From Toxorhynchites rutilus septentrionalis (taxonomy: Eukaryota > Arthropoda > Insecta > Diptera > Culicidae), in contig NC_073745.1 in the NCBI RefSeq assembly GCF_029784135.1, positions 61,315,718 through 61,379,717 on the forward strand: a DNA stretch of 64,000 bases, read 5' to 3'. Below are positions 1 through 10,090 of this stretch, piece after piece (the stretch's first letter is position 1; every line of letters starts with the position of its first letter). The position numbers and the translations under genes are program-made. The notes below the pieces were generated by a model. The model ran no database searches. It worked only from the letters and a program-made list of their open reading frames with translations, and was not told the DNA's origin.

Positions 1-104
1 AATGCTCAAAGACTATCTGAATAGAATAAGATATAGTTAAATTTCAGTGTAATATTTGGGCAGCATATTTAGTGGTTTGCAAAATAAATAAATAAATAAA
101 TAAA
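1..104 (+). mobile_element. 3' tail of a non-LTR retrotransposon
   Basis: The first 80 bases closely match the last coding codons and 3' UTR of the non-LTR element ending at 32612: both have a MLKDYLNRIRYS-type C-terminus, a stop, then a short UTR. The copy ends in tandem TAAA units at 82-104, the usual short-repeat tail of this group. Its body lies left of the window. Confidence 0.85.
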
Positions 105-194
105 GTAATTCGTGAAACAACAATGCTCTGAACATAGGTTCTTTAAAGCACCCACACTGGAAATTCTCTATTGATGAATGAAGCCAATCATGAA

Positions 195-356
195 TTCTTG
201 AATGTATTCTGGAGTGGCAAGCTCTACAATATGCGTGACCTCAGTGCATGTCGAAAGAAATTTCTTTTAGGAAAAATCCCCCGGCAAGAACGGGAATTGA
301 ACCCTAAACCCCGGCATGATAATGTGTGACACCAACCACTCGGCCACGGGAGCATC
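195..356 (-). mobile_element. tRNA-derived SINE, Feilai-like, 3'-truncated
   Basis: Read on the minus strand this starts with a tRNA-like head (GTGGCCGAGTGG as A box, GGTTCAATTCCCG as B box) and continues with the same unrelated body as the better copies at 40899 and 56655. The similarity fades near 195, before the GAA-type tail of the other copies. The tRNA-like head is a SINE promoter, not a tRNA gene. The Feilai name is inference from the tRNA-related structure known in Aedes. Confidence 0.8.
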
Positions 357-520
357 CCCAATCATAAATGGCATAAATGTTATATTATACCGATGAAAAA
401 AAAGAACAAACTTCTTAGTAACAAACTCAATAACTTACAAACTCTCTCAAAATAATTGCGAGGAGCAAGAAAAACCACGAAGCAATAAAAACACACAGGA
501 TGCTTGAATTTGAAACTTAC

Positions 521-705
521 CTCACTCCGGTTGGACTGTAGGCATCCCACGGTTCTGGTTCAACGGTGGTACACGAGTGTGGCACTTTCCCGACGTCCCG
601 CACCAGCAGCGACATCCGCTTGTGGAACTTGAACTGACTAACCGCCTCATCATGGGTTACTTCCATGAAGGATTGGTTGTTCACTTCTAGGATTTGATCG
701 CCGAC
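521..705 (-). CDS. dysc: dysc exon: C-terminal half of PDZ2 and post-PDZ segment
   Basis: This minus-strand exon starts after a CAG acceptor at 706-708 and ends at a consensus GTAAG donor (520-516). It begins in phase 0 with VGDQILEVNNQSF, directly continuing the GLM that ends the exon at 1033, so the two complete a PDZ fold (GLM-VGDQILEVN). It then reads VTHDEAVSQFKFHKRMSLLV and RDVGKVPHSCTTVEPEPWDA. The second stretch matches the conserved VKDVGRLPHARTTVDE-type segment after PDZ2 of whirlin. The exon has 61 codons plus two bases, so at least one more 3' exon lies left of the window. Confidence 0.9.
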
Positions 706-1032
706 CTTCAGTGGCGGAGAAGAGGGAGAGGGAGAGAAAAGATGGGAATGGAATGAAAATCTTTAGCATTGCTTCCGCCGTTTTCGATTGAAATTTGTTA
801 TTACGAGGTTTACTGCCGGAACTGCGAATAAAAACCATTCAACCCCGAATCGATATTGAAGATTATAGCCACCAATCAAACTAAACCTCCCAGCAGCAGG
901 GGCAGCAAAGTTATGACCCTTTCGATGAATTTTCCGACGATTCAAATTTACGTCCATCGAATGGAGATTACAGCGCTAATATGTGTGGGTGTGTTTGTTG
1001 ATATAGATGATATTATATATCTTCATCCTTAC

Positions 1033-1168
1033 CATCAGTCCCGCCCGATCCGCAACGCTGTCCTTGTCGACGCCGGTAATAAAAATTCCTAACCCGTACT
1101 CCACGCCACCCCGGATCATCAGCCCCAGAGATTGGCCAGGTTCTATCAGCAGGTCTACCCTTCGAACT
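1033..1168 (-). CDS. dysc: dysc exon: N-terminal half of PDZ2
   Basis: The exon lies between a TTGCTTGCAG acceptor and a GTAAGG donor. It begins with one base that completes the Arg codon started by the exon at 1649, then reads VRRVDLLIEPGQSLGLMIRG and GVEYGLGIFITGVDKDSVAD, ending RAGLM in phase 0. The carboxylate-binding loop is SLGL, followed by the beta2-beta3 region LMIRGG of a class I PDZ domain. Whirlin PDZ2 has the very similar SLGLTIRGGAEYGLGIYITG. The introns on either side are 480 and 327 bases and hold nothing else I recognise. The protein is a scaffold that gathers membrane and channel proteins; the fly gene is linked to Slowpoke channel levels and rhythmic behaviour (family knowledge). 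Confidence 0.92.
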
Positions 1169-1648
1169 CTGCAAGCAAAGAAAGCAAAAAAATAAAATAA
1201 AATAGAGGAATGGGGCTGAGCACACAGATAGGGTCGTAAATTTATATTCACTGCAGTTGCAGCGCATCGAAGATGGATGGGCTTAAGGCACGGGCTCATG
1301 CCGCTCCGAGGGGGATGTGCGGAGGCCGCTATGCTTTGTTGAACCGGTGCAGCTCCTGGTTGGTAAGCATGATCTGAATAGAAAATCACCGACTGCCACA
1401 TGTGGGAAGTCCATGGGCCGAGGTGCCCCAACATACCACATTTCGGTGTCAATAGAATTATTGTTTTTCCGCAGGGAACACGTTTTGGATTATTTTATGC
1501 AGTTTTCTGGGAGGGAAGTTAATGTTCTGAATAAATCATACGTGTGCCGAATGATTTGCTTTGTGGAATCAGTGGAATGAGTAATGGCCACCCTCTGCCC
1601 AAACACCATCGCTTTGTCGAGAGTTGGGACAGGAATTCTAGTACTCAC

Positions 1649-1992
1649 CGATCCCTTCGTTCCGGCCGGCGGCCACCATATTCATACGGTGGCGAAGCGG
1701 GTCGTCCCTGGCGGTCCATCCAGGAGCACGTTTGCCTGTTCGGTGGTGGTGGGTACACTCCGACCGGACCTCCTCCCGTCACCACGGGTCCAACGGCGGA
1801 GCCTGGTCCAACGCCAACCAGTGAGACACTCCCCAGCGGGTCAGCGACGGCAGCTGCCAGCCGACTAGTACTCCCCACAACGCTCGGGGGCGGTCCGAAG
1901 CCGTGCAGGGGTGCCGTAGAGTTGATCATGGAGGCCCCTGCCGACGGGGGCGCCCGGACCGTCATGCTGATTTGGCGCGACGATTTCAGGAT
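1649..1992 (-). CDS. dysc: dysc exon: end of PDZ1 plus linker
   Basis: After a TGTGTGCAG acceptor the frame starts ILKSSRQISMTVRAPPS, the last strand of PDZ1, completing the HEEALK that ends the exon at 21884 with phase 0 to phase 0. A 70-residue Gly/Pro/Val-rich linker follows, then CSWMDRQGRPASPPYEYGGR. Mammalian whirlin has a matching YTWVDPQGRSTSPP in the same place between PDZ1 and PDZ2, which favours whirlin/dysc over other PDZ scaffolds. The donor is GTGAGT at 1648. The 344 bases are 114 codons plus two bases, exactly what the next exon needs. The region is much more GC-rich than the flanking transposons. Confidence 0.93.
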
Positions 1993-2630
1993 CTGCACAC
2001 ATCTCTACATTTTAGGTGAGAAGAAAAAGAAAAAGCAAACGGTGGCAATAGAAGAGAGAAAGTTTTCTAAACAGGATAGCTCCGGAGGGAGACAGTTGGA
2101 GAGCTTAGAAAGTTTCTAAGATACGAGTGAAAAATGAATAGCGGAAAACGTTGCGGGAATTCTCTACCAAAAAGGGGGAAAAGATGGGAAAAATGAATGC
2201 CCATGTACCGAACAGCACTCGAAAAATGCATTGAGAAAATGAAAACAACAGTTTAACAGAAAATGCTACACTACCGGGAAAACGGGAAACCTGTTGGAAC
2301 TAGGGAAGCAAGCCACAACCTAAACTGCACTGTGGGTGGGATATCGTGGGCAGCAGAAAACTACTGAAGGCAAGTTCTCGAGCATTTAACCTTTAAACTA
2401 CCGAAAAAGCGAAAAACCAACGAGTATAAATCACAAGGCCCCCTCCTGCTGCCAGCCGGAGCAGAAGTAATCCATTTATTCCAAACAATTACAGCTGATT
2501 CCCTGATGAGAGCCGGAAGCCCCTTCAGGGTGGTCGTCGGTAGCGTGCTCTTTTTATGCCACTTTCACTGTTTTCGGCCGCTGTGATACTTGGCTTTTTA
2601 GGTAATAGCGAGGGTTTTTATTGTGAGTGA
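1993..2630. other. dysc intron, no gene seen
   Basis: Left end of the 19.9-kb dysc intron. I see no transposon termini or supported coding frame here; the open frames are short and lack codon structure. Its base composition resembles the exon flank more than the AT-rich repeats to the right. Confidence 0.6.
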
Positions 2631-3129
2631 ATGTGTGTGCGCTCAAACAAGCCTGAGAAGTCCTCAATTGCTGTGAAAAACGTGAGAAAATGGGTTCCTA
2701 GTTTTAAAGCCTTGAAACAGTGTCGTTCAGACAGCGCCTCGGGTTCAATTGTAGGACACCTAATTTTACAGCAGTTTTTAAATACTCGTACTCAAATGAG
2801 ATTACGAAGAATTAAATGCACGTTGCATCGCTTATTAGTAGTTGGATTATTTATCCGTCCACGAACATACTTTCGGGACCAATTCATCCGACTTCTTACA
2901 CATATCTGGAAACTCAGAAAAAATGAGTGGTTCTATAGTTGTGAAACGCAGTGTATAATCCGGTTCTAATGCTAATGTGCTAATAAATTGATGGATTGTT
3001 AAATAATGGCGTCCGTTATAAATTGCATTCATCCGTGGTTGTTGACTTTCAATTACGAGTTATGAATTCACTTATGTTGTAAATCACAACAAATCAATAA
3101 ACTGGACACATGGTTTTCCAATTTCTTAA
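2631..3129 (+). pseudogene. non-LTR retrotransposon A, endonuclease remnant
   Basis: Fragments resembling an apurinic-type endonuclease (EEP) are readable in shifting frames, for example VVGLFIRPRTYF followed by a FIRLLTHI and NEWFY segment, as in the YRPPR...GDFN region of such enzymes. The frame reaches NKSINWTHGFPIS and stops at the TTAA where a piggyBac-like element is inserted. The sequence resumes at 7530 with VTCGGNADECLTNISS, which fits the spacer between endonuclease and reverse transcriptase. Many stops and shifts make this an old, dead copy. Confidence 0.45.
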
Positions 3130-3619
3130 CACTAGATTGCCCAAGTAAGTCATTTTGACTGCTTTTCAATTTCAATTAGGAAAGCTGTTATGTATATAAT
3201 GGCACCGTTTTTTAGAATGTTGTGACTTTTTACACAACATATAACTGTGTTCATTAGTAATTGTAGTTGCCTCCCTCCTCCTTCATTTCCGGAGATATAG
3301 ATGTGTTATACCTATATAGCCCAAAAGCAGTCATTTTAACTGCTTGAGGAATTTTAAATAATAAAATGACTTTTATTACTGAATTCAGTAAGTTTCGTAT
3401 ATGACTAGTTTCGGCATTGTATTGGAAGGCAGTTTTAATTTTTTTCGATTACCGTTACATGATAACATACAAGTATATAATAAATTGTCACAAATATTGT
3501 TATTCGAATTTTTATGCAGTAATATTTGTTCTAACAAGTGTTTTATTTTATTTCTTTTGAGGTTTAGGCAGGAAATGAATGTCGAATAAAAATGAGTTAT
3601 TGAAAAAGTAAACGAACAT

Positions 3620-4030
3620 AAGTGAAGACTGCTTCGATGTACTGTAGAATCAGATGAAATAAATTGTGAGCTATCATGTGGAGATGAGGCAGATTGTATT
3701 CAAAGTGAAACATCTGACACTGAAGATAATGATGAGGAGTCGATAACCAATGATGAAAATGAAAATGTCTTCAATATATGCGGGAAAGCGTGTAGGGTGC
3801 TAAGCAGCGCAGACTCTGATGAAGAAACAGAAAACACATTCCAGATGACCGGAACAGTTGTCGATGGTACTGTGTGGGCAAAATTTGACGAAACTGGTGT
3901 TCTTGGAAGGTTACCATCTCTATTTGTATTTTCAAGGGTGTGAAAGGGCAAACAGGTAACGCAAAAACGAGCATTAAGGCAGATGGTCTTATCTCGTTGA
4001 AAATGGATAACAATATTATGAAGTATATAA
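3620..4030 (+). pseudogene. piggyBac-like transposase, acidic N-terminal part (broken)
   Basis: The readable frame is very acidic (ELSCGDEADCIQSETSDTED followed by more Asp, Glu and Asn), as in the N-terminal region of piggyBac transposases. It continues through TVVDGTVWAKFDETGVLG and stops near 3950, with later codons broken by stops. A 2.9-kb insertion interrupts it at about 4036, and the catalytic part continues at 6905. It cannot make a functional enzyme. Confidence 0.7.
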
Positions 4031-4035
4031 AAAAA

Positions 4036-6904
4036 TTGTAAGGGGTTGTATCTAGGACACGACCGCATATTTTCGACGTAGAACTACACAATTATATTAT
4101 GCAATCCTCTTGTTTACCACTTCGAATATCGTTTTAGAATGCATCGAAATTTTTGTAATAGATTATGTTCTTGGTTATAAATAAATTTGATGAACTTCCG
4201 TTTACGTTTGATAAGATGCCTAGGACTACCAAAATATGTGAACGGGAGAATTGTCAAAAGATCATTGTATTTTACATTTCCCTCTGAAATTATTGCACCT
4301 CTAGTATCTGAAATGACGATTTTCTCAGGCTTCTCAGTTTAAAAGTACGTTTTAAGGAAACATATTTCGGTTTGCAAAACGACAAGCGAGTACAAAAGTA
4401 CTCAACACCAAAAAATACCCCCGACTTGCACGTATTTGTAAAGCGGATTCCCCCAGGCACATTGATTTTGATTCTGTGATTCTGTGTTAGGGAAACACAG
4501 CTTGGTGGGAAAAAAAATACCCCCAACTTGCATGCGTATTTGCAGAGCGGATTTCCACAGGTACATCGATTTTGAAGTCTGTGTTGGGGAAACCGTAAAT
4601 CGGGCCAATCAAATCTTGGCAGTTAGGGCGTTTAGATAACGCTTGACATTTTACAGTTATTCAATTGTTCATCTCATGAAAAATAACATTTTGTTAATTG
4701 TAATAGACGTGTAGAAATATTTACTATTAATTGATACAAACATCTTTGCGATCTGTTAAGAAATGTTCGAGTTATAAGCATTCAAAGTACGGGTAGGGTT
4801 AGCACACAAATCGGCAAGACAAATGTATGGGAAAAAAGAAAGTTCTTCCAGTTTTCATGAATTTAAACCGTTTAGAGATTAGCGAATTGTAATGTATAGC
4901 ATATCAAAAAAAAAATTGTAAGGGGTTGTATCTAGGACACGACCGCGTATTTCGACGTAGAACTACGCAATTATATTATGCAATCTACTTGTTTACCTCT
5001 AGAGATACCATCTGTCCTGATTTAGCAGAACATGTCCTGATTTTGAGATCCTTTTGGGGCGTCTTGATTTATTTTTCATATTCTAGCATTTGTCCTGATG
5101 TTCATAGAAAAATCAATTTTGTTGACGAATCATATTTTTTTCAGCGTATTCTGCTTTTAATAATATGTTTTTATTTATGATTATAATTTCGCGAACGCGT
5201 ATAAAATGACTGTTGCATTATTCATATGCTTCGATTCAGAGTTTTCATTCCATCCACCAAGGTGCTGTTTTTGTGTTTTGTCTCGATATTGATTTTTGAT
5301 TTTTTTTTAAATGTCAAATGTCATGTCAATGGCATTATCGACGGCTTGCACGGGAAGTACCGTTGTTTTACAGAAGGACTTGAAGTTTATGTGGCTAAAT
5401 GATGCATGTGTGATTCATATGTGTCGACTAATAGCGGTATGTACATTTTAATATTATGTTGAAACAGAAGTTTGAAATCTACAATGAACCATCACGAGTA
5501 AATCTGATTTTGAAAAGCATATCCGAACACCGAAACCATGCAAGAATACTCAATTGGCACCCACTTCCAAATCCATGCTGAACTATGTGGTATAGAAGTC
5601 AAATCCATCCGCTTAGAGGATTTAGGCTGCATAAGCAGCTCTTGCATATCATACCATGATGCACTTTAAACAGCTTCAAATCCATGGTTTATACTTCGGA
5701 ATTCAGAAACCGTGAAAACAAAATTCCTGCGCCATTATCTCCGGAGTATTTTTTTTTCACCGCATGGAACGTTCGAGAAATACGTTAAATAAATGGAATC
5801 GAAAAAAGTCTCTTGAAATGCAAATCACATACAACGTGGTTTTTGTATCTATATCTCAAAGAATGACAAAGAGTTGGTCCTAATCGTAGCTGTGACAGGT
5901 GTCCTGATTTTTAACTGCGACCAAACGGTACCCCTATTTACCACTCCGAATAATATTTTAGAATGCATAGAATTTTTTGTAATAGATTATGTTCTTCGTT
6001 ACAAATGAATTGAACATCCTTTAAAGTTTGATATGAGTTTGATAAGACTACCAAAATATGTGAACGGGAAAATTGTCAAACGATCATTGTATTTTACATT
6101 TCAATTATTGCACATCTCATGTTCACGTAGTTCTCGAACCGCGAAAGTTCATTCACCTCTGGTATCTGAAATGGCTATTTTCCCAGGCTTCTCAGTTTAA
6201 AAGTACGTTTTAGGGAAACATATTCCGGTCTACACAAGAACAAAATTACTCAACACCAAAAAATACCCCCAACTTGCATGTAATTTCAAAGCGGATTCCC
6301 CAGGCACATTAACTTTGAAGTCCTTGTTAGGAAAAAAAACACAGCTCATTGGGAAAAAAATACCCCCAACTTGTATATTTTGACAAAGCGGATTCCCCCA
6401 GGCACATCGATTTTGAAGTCTGTGTTGGGGAAACCGTAAATCGGACCAATTAAAACTTTGCAGTTAGGGCGTTTAGATAAAGCTTGACATTTTACAGTTA
6501 TTCAATTGTTCATCTCATGAAAAATAACATTTTATTAATTGTGATAGACGCGTAGAACTAGTTCCTATCAATTGCTGCAAACATCTTTCCGATCTGTTAG
6601 GAAATGTTCGAGTTATAAGCATTCGAAATACGGGTAGGGTTAGCACACAAATCGGCAGAACAAATGTATGGGAAAAAAAGGAAGTCCTCCCAGTTTTCAT
6701 GAATTTAGACCGTTCATAGATTAGCGAATTGTAATGTACAGCATATCAAACAAATCTTAGAGAATTTCCGATTCGATTGGGATGCAAATCATGAGAATTC
6801 GTTCACAGTGAAAATGGTTATTAACGTTAACATTATTTCATAAAAACGTGACCTGTTTTCTGATTTGGCACCCTTCCTGAAAGACATAGTTCTACGTCAA
6901 CAAT
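4036..6904. mobile_element. repeat family M1: two tandem units inside the piggyBac-like element
   Basis: I use M1 for a repeat that starts with TTGTAAGGGGTTGTATCTAG and carries GACGTAGAACTACG near its end; the opposite end here reads TAGTTCTACGTCAACAA, its inverse. Unit 1 runs to about 4910. A second unit starts at 4917 with the same terminal sequence and is interrupted at 4998-5936. Comparison with the piggyBac copy at 33992 gives the insertion point: TATAAAAAA meets GCACAAATG in the uninterrupted copy. Further M1 copies lie at 8335-10700 (reversed), 26194, 43313 and 45265. The superfamily is not known to me. Confidence 0.7.
4998..5936. mobile_element. 939-bp non-autonomous DNA element nested in M1
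   Basis: The M1 sequence breaks after CTTGTTTACC and resumes as TTTACCACTCCG at 5937, giving a 6-base duplication TTTACC. The insert starts near GATACCATCTGTCC and ends near GACCAAACGGTACCCC; these are imperfect inverted repeats sharing TACC-n-T-n-TG. It carries no coding frame. The superfamily is uncertain. Confidence 0.6.
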
Positions 6905-7330
6905 GCACAAATGTAGACTGCTGAATTTTGAGGAATGATTGAACAACAGAATTATCTGAAATATGTGCATTTATTGGGATTTTATATACTTGTGGAGCTT
7001 TGAAAATATTGAGAATAGTCAAGCTTGCTATCAACCAGGGCAAAATATTACAGTTGACGAGCAATTATTTTCGACAAAAAACAGATGCAGATTTTCACAG
7101 TATATGCATAATAAACTCAATAAACTTGGCATACAATTGAAATGAATGTTTTGAATGGTTTTTATTATTTGGGGAAAAATCATGCTTCTCAGTGAACACG
7201 TTGTTCTGAAACTTGTCAAGCCATTTACAAGATGTTCAAGAAATATCACGACCAATTTTCTCTAGTATGTCACTCGCGACAAAATTATTAACAGAAAAAA
7301 ACCATTCTAGTTGATGAACCATTAGAGGAA
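6905..7330 (+). pseudogene. piggyBac-like transposase, catalytic-domain remnant
   Basis: The frame reads QACYQPGQNITVDEQLFSTK followed by NRCRFSQYMHNKLNKLGIQL. This corresponds to the piggyBac motif with a catalytic Asp (VDEQL) and the following CRFRQYMPNKPNKFGIK segment. Further on, LSEHVVLKLVKPFTRCSRNI and a TIRGNK motif are visible in other frames; these match the strand carrying the next catalytic Asp region. The normal TTDNFF reads TTNFLL here, and several stops follow. Confidence 0.8.
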
Positions 7331-7529
7331 ACAAAAACTATCCAAATCAGCTTATCAAACGGAAGATAACATGTCTTGTTTTTCATTCAACTCTGTTATG
7401 TAAATCAGAGAATTGTTTTCTTACAGTATATAAAAGCGGTCTAAATAAAAGAGTAGCTGTTCTAGTAGCTGTTCATTTTGACTGCTTTTGGGCAGCATAG
7501 GTATACACTAGGTTTCGGTCTTTCTAGTG

Positions 7530-8104
7530 TTAAATATAGTAACCTGCGGAGGAAACGCTGACGAGTGTCTTACAAATATCTCGTCGACATACAACTCCAT
7601 GCTTTCAGAATGTTGCAGAACCATCTCTATCGAGATCAATACTAAGGGTAATTATTGCCCTTGGATGACCTACGATCTATGTAATTTGACAAAAATTAAA
7701 AATAGATATCTAATGAAATTTAAAAGACGACCTAATGATTCCCACCTATGAGCTAAATCACGTATTGAGAAAAAAAAAACATGGGCTGAAAAATGGGAAT
7801 GTAAAAAAGCATACTTCGAACAAATGTTGCACTACACGAACCAATCTATAATGTGGAAAAAAATAAATTCCATTTTAGGACGTTCCAAAGAAGAATCCCA
7901 AATTAGCCTCATTCATGATGGTAAGGAATCTGAAAACAACAACGAAGTATGCAACATTTTCAACTATTTTTCAAACATTCTTGTATCTCTCAACACAAAA
8001 CGGGGTAGGTGCTGCTGACTACAGAAGATTTTCTGATTAAATTCCAATATTTGGCATAATAGAGAGTTCAACTGCATTTTCGAGGATTTGTTCAGATATA
8101 TTCA
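7530..8104 (+). pseudogene. non-LTR retrotransposon A, ORF2 spacer region
   Basis: Right of the piggyBac TTAA the retrotransposon frame resumes: VTCGGNADECLTNISSTYNS, then a region like the pre-RT linker of ORF2 (NGNYCPWMTYDL-type, then YTNQSIMWKKINSILGRSKE). One stop interrupts at 7751. The sequence ends at 8104 where an element with CACGTGGAC termini is inserted, and the reverse transcriptase follows at 13833. Confidence 0.7.
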
Positions 8105-8792
8105 GGGGCTGTCCACATACCACGTGGACAACTTTAGGGGGGTAGGGGTTACGAAAATGTCCACACTTGTCCACGATAAGGGGGGAGCGGGTTCAGGTAA
8201 TATCCACGTGGACACACTAAATGGTTTAAAAAACAATCCTTTCTGTATTCAACAATACGTGCATTCTGCATTTCCAAAAGAAGCCATATATATCAATAAA
8301 ATGGTTGATCTGACTGATAGTCGAATATTCATATTGACGTGGGACTACGTCTAACCAGAGTATATGGGGGGTAAAATGAAACCCTAAACACAGAACATGC
8401 AGGAAAAAATGAAAGATTCCGAAAACATATAACTCCAACATTTCTTACTGGATCGGAAAGATATTTGCATCAATTGATAGGGAATATTTCTACGCATCTA
8501 TCGCGATTAATAAAATGTTATTTTTCATTAGATAAACAATTGAATAACTGTAAAATGTAAAGCGTTATCTAAACGCCCTAACTGCTTCGTTTTGATTGGT
8601 CCGATTTACGGTTTTCCCTACACAGCCATCAAAGCCAAGTAGTCTTGGGGAAAACGGCATTGCAAATACATGAAAGTGTGGAGATTTTTGTTCCCTAACA
8701 CAGACTTCAAAATCAAGGTATCTGGGGAATTGGCTTTGCAAGTAAATGCAAACTGCGAGTACTTTTGTACTCGCTTGCCTTTATGCAGACTA

Positions 8793-10090
8793 AAGGGTGT
8801 GACACATCAAATTGCATCACGGAAAAAACGCTGTAGAAATTCGCCCAGTAGACCGATCCTTTTGAAAATTCTAGACAGTCAAATAAAAACTATTAAACAA
8901 CTTTTGGCATTTTCTTTTTATTCATACTTCGAGCCCAAGCCCGTATGCTCGCACCTTCCTCTTTACCCCGTCCATAAGGTTCTGTACAACGTCAGGTTGT
9001 AGTTTTTTTTGAACAGAAATCCATTTTCTCTTGAAGTCCGCCTCCGATTTGACAACTTTTGGGTTCTTCGGGAGGGCCTGCTTCATAATCGGCCAATATT
9101 TCTCTATTGGGCGAAGCTCCGGCGCGTTGGGCGGGTTCATTTCCTTTGGCACGAAGGTGACCCCGTTGGCTTCGTACCACTCCAACACGTCCTTTGAATA
9201 GTGGCACGAAGCGAAATCCGGCCAGAAGATGGTCGAGCCCTCGTGCTGCTTCAATAGTGGTAGTAAACGCTTCTGTAGGCACTCCTTAAGGTAAACCTGC
9301 CCGTTTACCGTGCCGGTCATCACGAAGGGGGCGCTCCGCTTTCCGCAAGAGCAGATCGCTTGCCACACCATGTACTTTTTGGCAAACTTGGATAGTTTCT
9401 GCTTGCGAATCTCCTCCGGAACGCTAAATTTGTCCTCTGCGGAGAAGAACAACAGGCCCGGCAGCTGAAGAAAGTCCGCTTTGACGTAGGTTTCGTCGTC
9501 CATTACCAGGCAATGCGGCTTCGTCAGCATTTCGGTGTACAGCTTCCGGGCTCGCGTCTTCCCCACCATGCTTTGCCTTTCGTCGCGGTTAGGAGCCTTC
9601 TGAACCTTGTATGTACGCAGGCCCTCCCGCTGCTTGGTCCGCTGGACGAATGAACTTGACAAATTCAGCTTATTGGCGACATCCCGGACCGAACTTCTCG
9701 GATCACGTCTAAACTGCTTAACGACGCGCTTGTGATCTTTTTCACTGACGGAGCATCCATTTTTGCCGTTCTTCACCTTCCGGTCGATGGTTAGGTTCTC
9801 GAAGTATCGTTTTAGTACTCTGCTGACCGTGGATTGGACGATTCCCAGCATCTTACCGATGTCTCGATGTGACAACTCCGGATTCTCGAAATGAGTGCAC
9901 AGGATTAATTCACGACGCTTTTTTTCGTTCGACGATATTTTTCCAAACTTACGAAAAATTGACAGTGAAGCATGGCCAACGTGATCTATACACTCTTATC
10001 TGATTATAAGCGAAAGCTGAAGATATAATTCCTAAAAATTAAATTTCTACAGCGTTTTTTCCGTGATGCAATTTGATGTGACACACCCTT
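8793..10090 (-). mobile_element. ITmD37E-type Tc1/mariner transposon, nearly intact
   Basis: The 1298-bp element is flanked by TA on both sides (8791-8792, 10091-10092). Its terminal inverted repeats are about 49 bases long and differ at one position by eye; each begins AAGGGTGTG and ends TGTAGAAATT. One minus-strand transposase frame fills the interior. The repeat identity suggests fairly recent insertion into M1. Confidence 0.9.
8922..9965 (-). CDS. DD37E transposase (ITmD37E family)
   Basis: The frame encodes a cut-and-paste transposase of the IS630-Tc1-mariner superfamily. The N-terminal helix-turn-helix includes ELSHRDIGKMLG and STVSRVLKRYF, followed by a second HTH near SSVRDVANKLNLSSSFVQR. 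Catalytic residues are Asp in VMDDETYVKAD, Asp in FWPDFASCHY and Glu in LRPIEKYW. I count 37 residues between the last two, the DD37E signature. No stop interrupts it from 9995 down to 8922. There is no in-frame ATG upstream: position 9965-9963 reads CTG before SIFRKFGKISSNEKKR, where the family would be expected to start with Met. The predicted length from there is about 347 aa, typical for the family. Confidence 0.88.
   Translation of the reverse strand: MSIFRKFGKISSNEKKRRELILCTHFENPELSHRDIGKMLGIVQSTVSRVLKRYFENLTIDRKVKNGKNGCSVSEKDHKRVVKQFRRDPRSSVRDVANKLNLSSSFVQRTKQREGLRTYKVQKAPNRDERQSMVGKTRARKLYTEMLTKPHCLVMDDETYVKADFLQLPGLLFFSAEDKFSVPEEIRKQKLSKFAKKYMVWQAICSCGKRSAPFVMTGTVNGQVYLKECLQKRLLPLLKQHEGSTIFWPDFASCHYSKDVLEWYEANGVTFVPKEMNPPNAPELRPIEKYWPIMKQALPKNPKVVKSEADFKRKWISVQKKLQPDVVQNLMDGVKRKVRAYGLGLEV

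Larger units (their letters stand above)
3130..7529 (+). mobile_element. piggyBac-like transposon, copy 1, with nested insertion
   Basis: The element lies between two TTAA sites (3126-3129 and 7530-7533), the target duplication of piggyBac transposons, and its ends read CACTAGA and TCTAGTG. Inside each end is a palindrome-like GTCATTTTGACTGC motif (3149-3162; similar at 3326-3343 and 7468-7490). The transposase remnants lie at 3620-4030 and 6905-7330, split by a 2.9-kb insertion. A shorter relative at 33992 lacks that insertion and shows the empty site. The element is itself inserted in non-LTR element A. Confidence 0.85.

Noticed and set aside
1007..1195. Plus-strand frame across 1.0-1.2 kb
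   Set aside because: Antisense shadow of the dysc PDZ2 exon.
521..1992. Assignment of the PDZ gene to harmonin (USH1C) rather than whirlin/dysc
   Set aside because: The SWMDRQGRPASPP linker and the post-PDZ2 RDVGKVPHSCTTVE segment fit whirlin better; insects have a single member of this group, dysc, so the gene name does not change.
1544..2119. 191-codon plus-strand frame across 1.5-2.1 kb
   Set aside because: It is the antisense shadow of the dysc linker exon; splice sites and PDZ homology support the minus strand.
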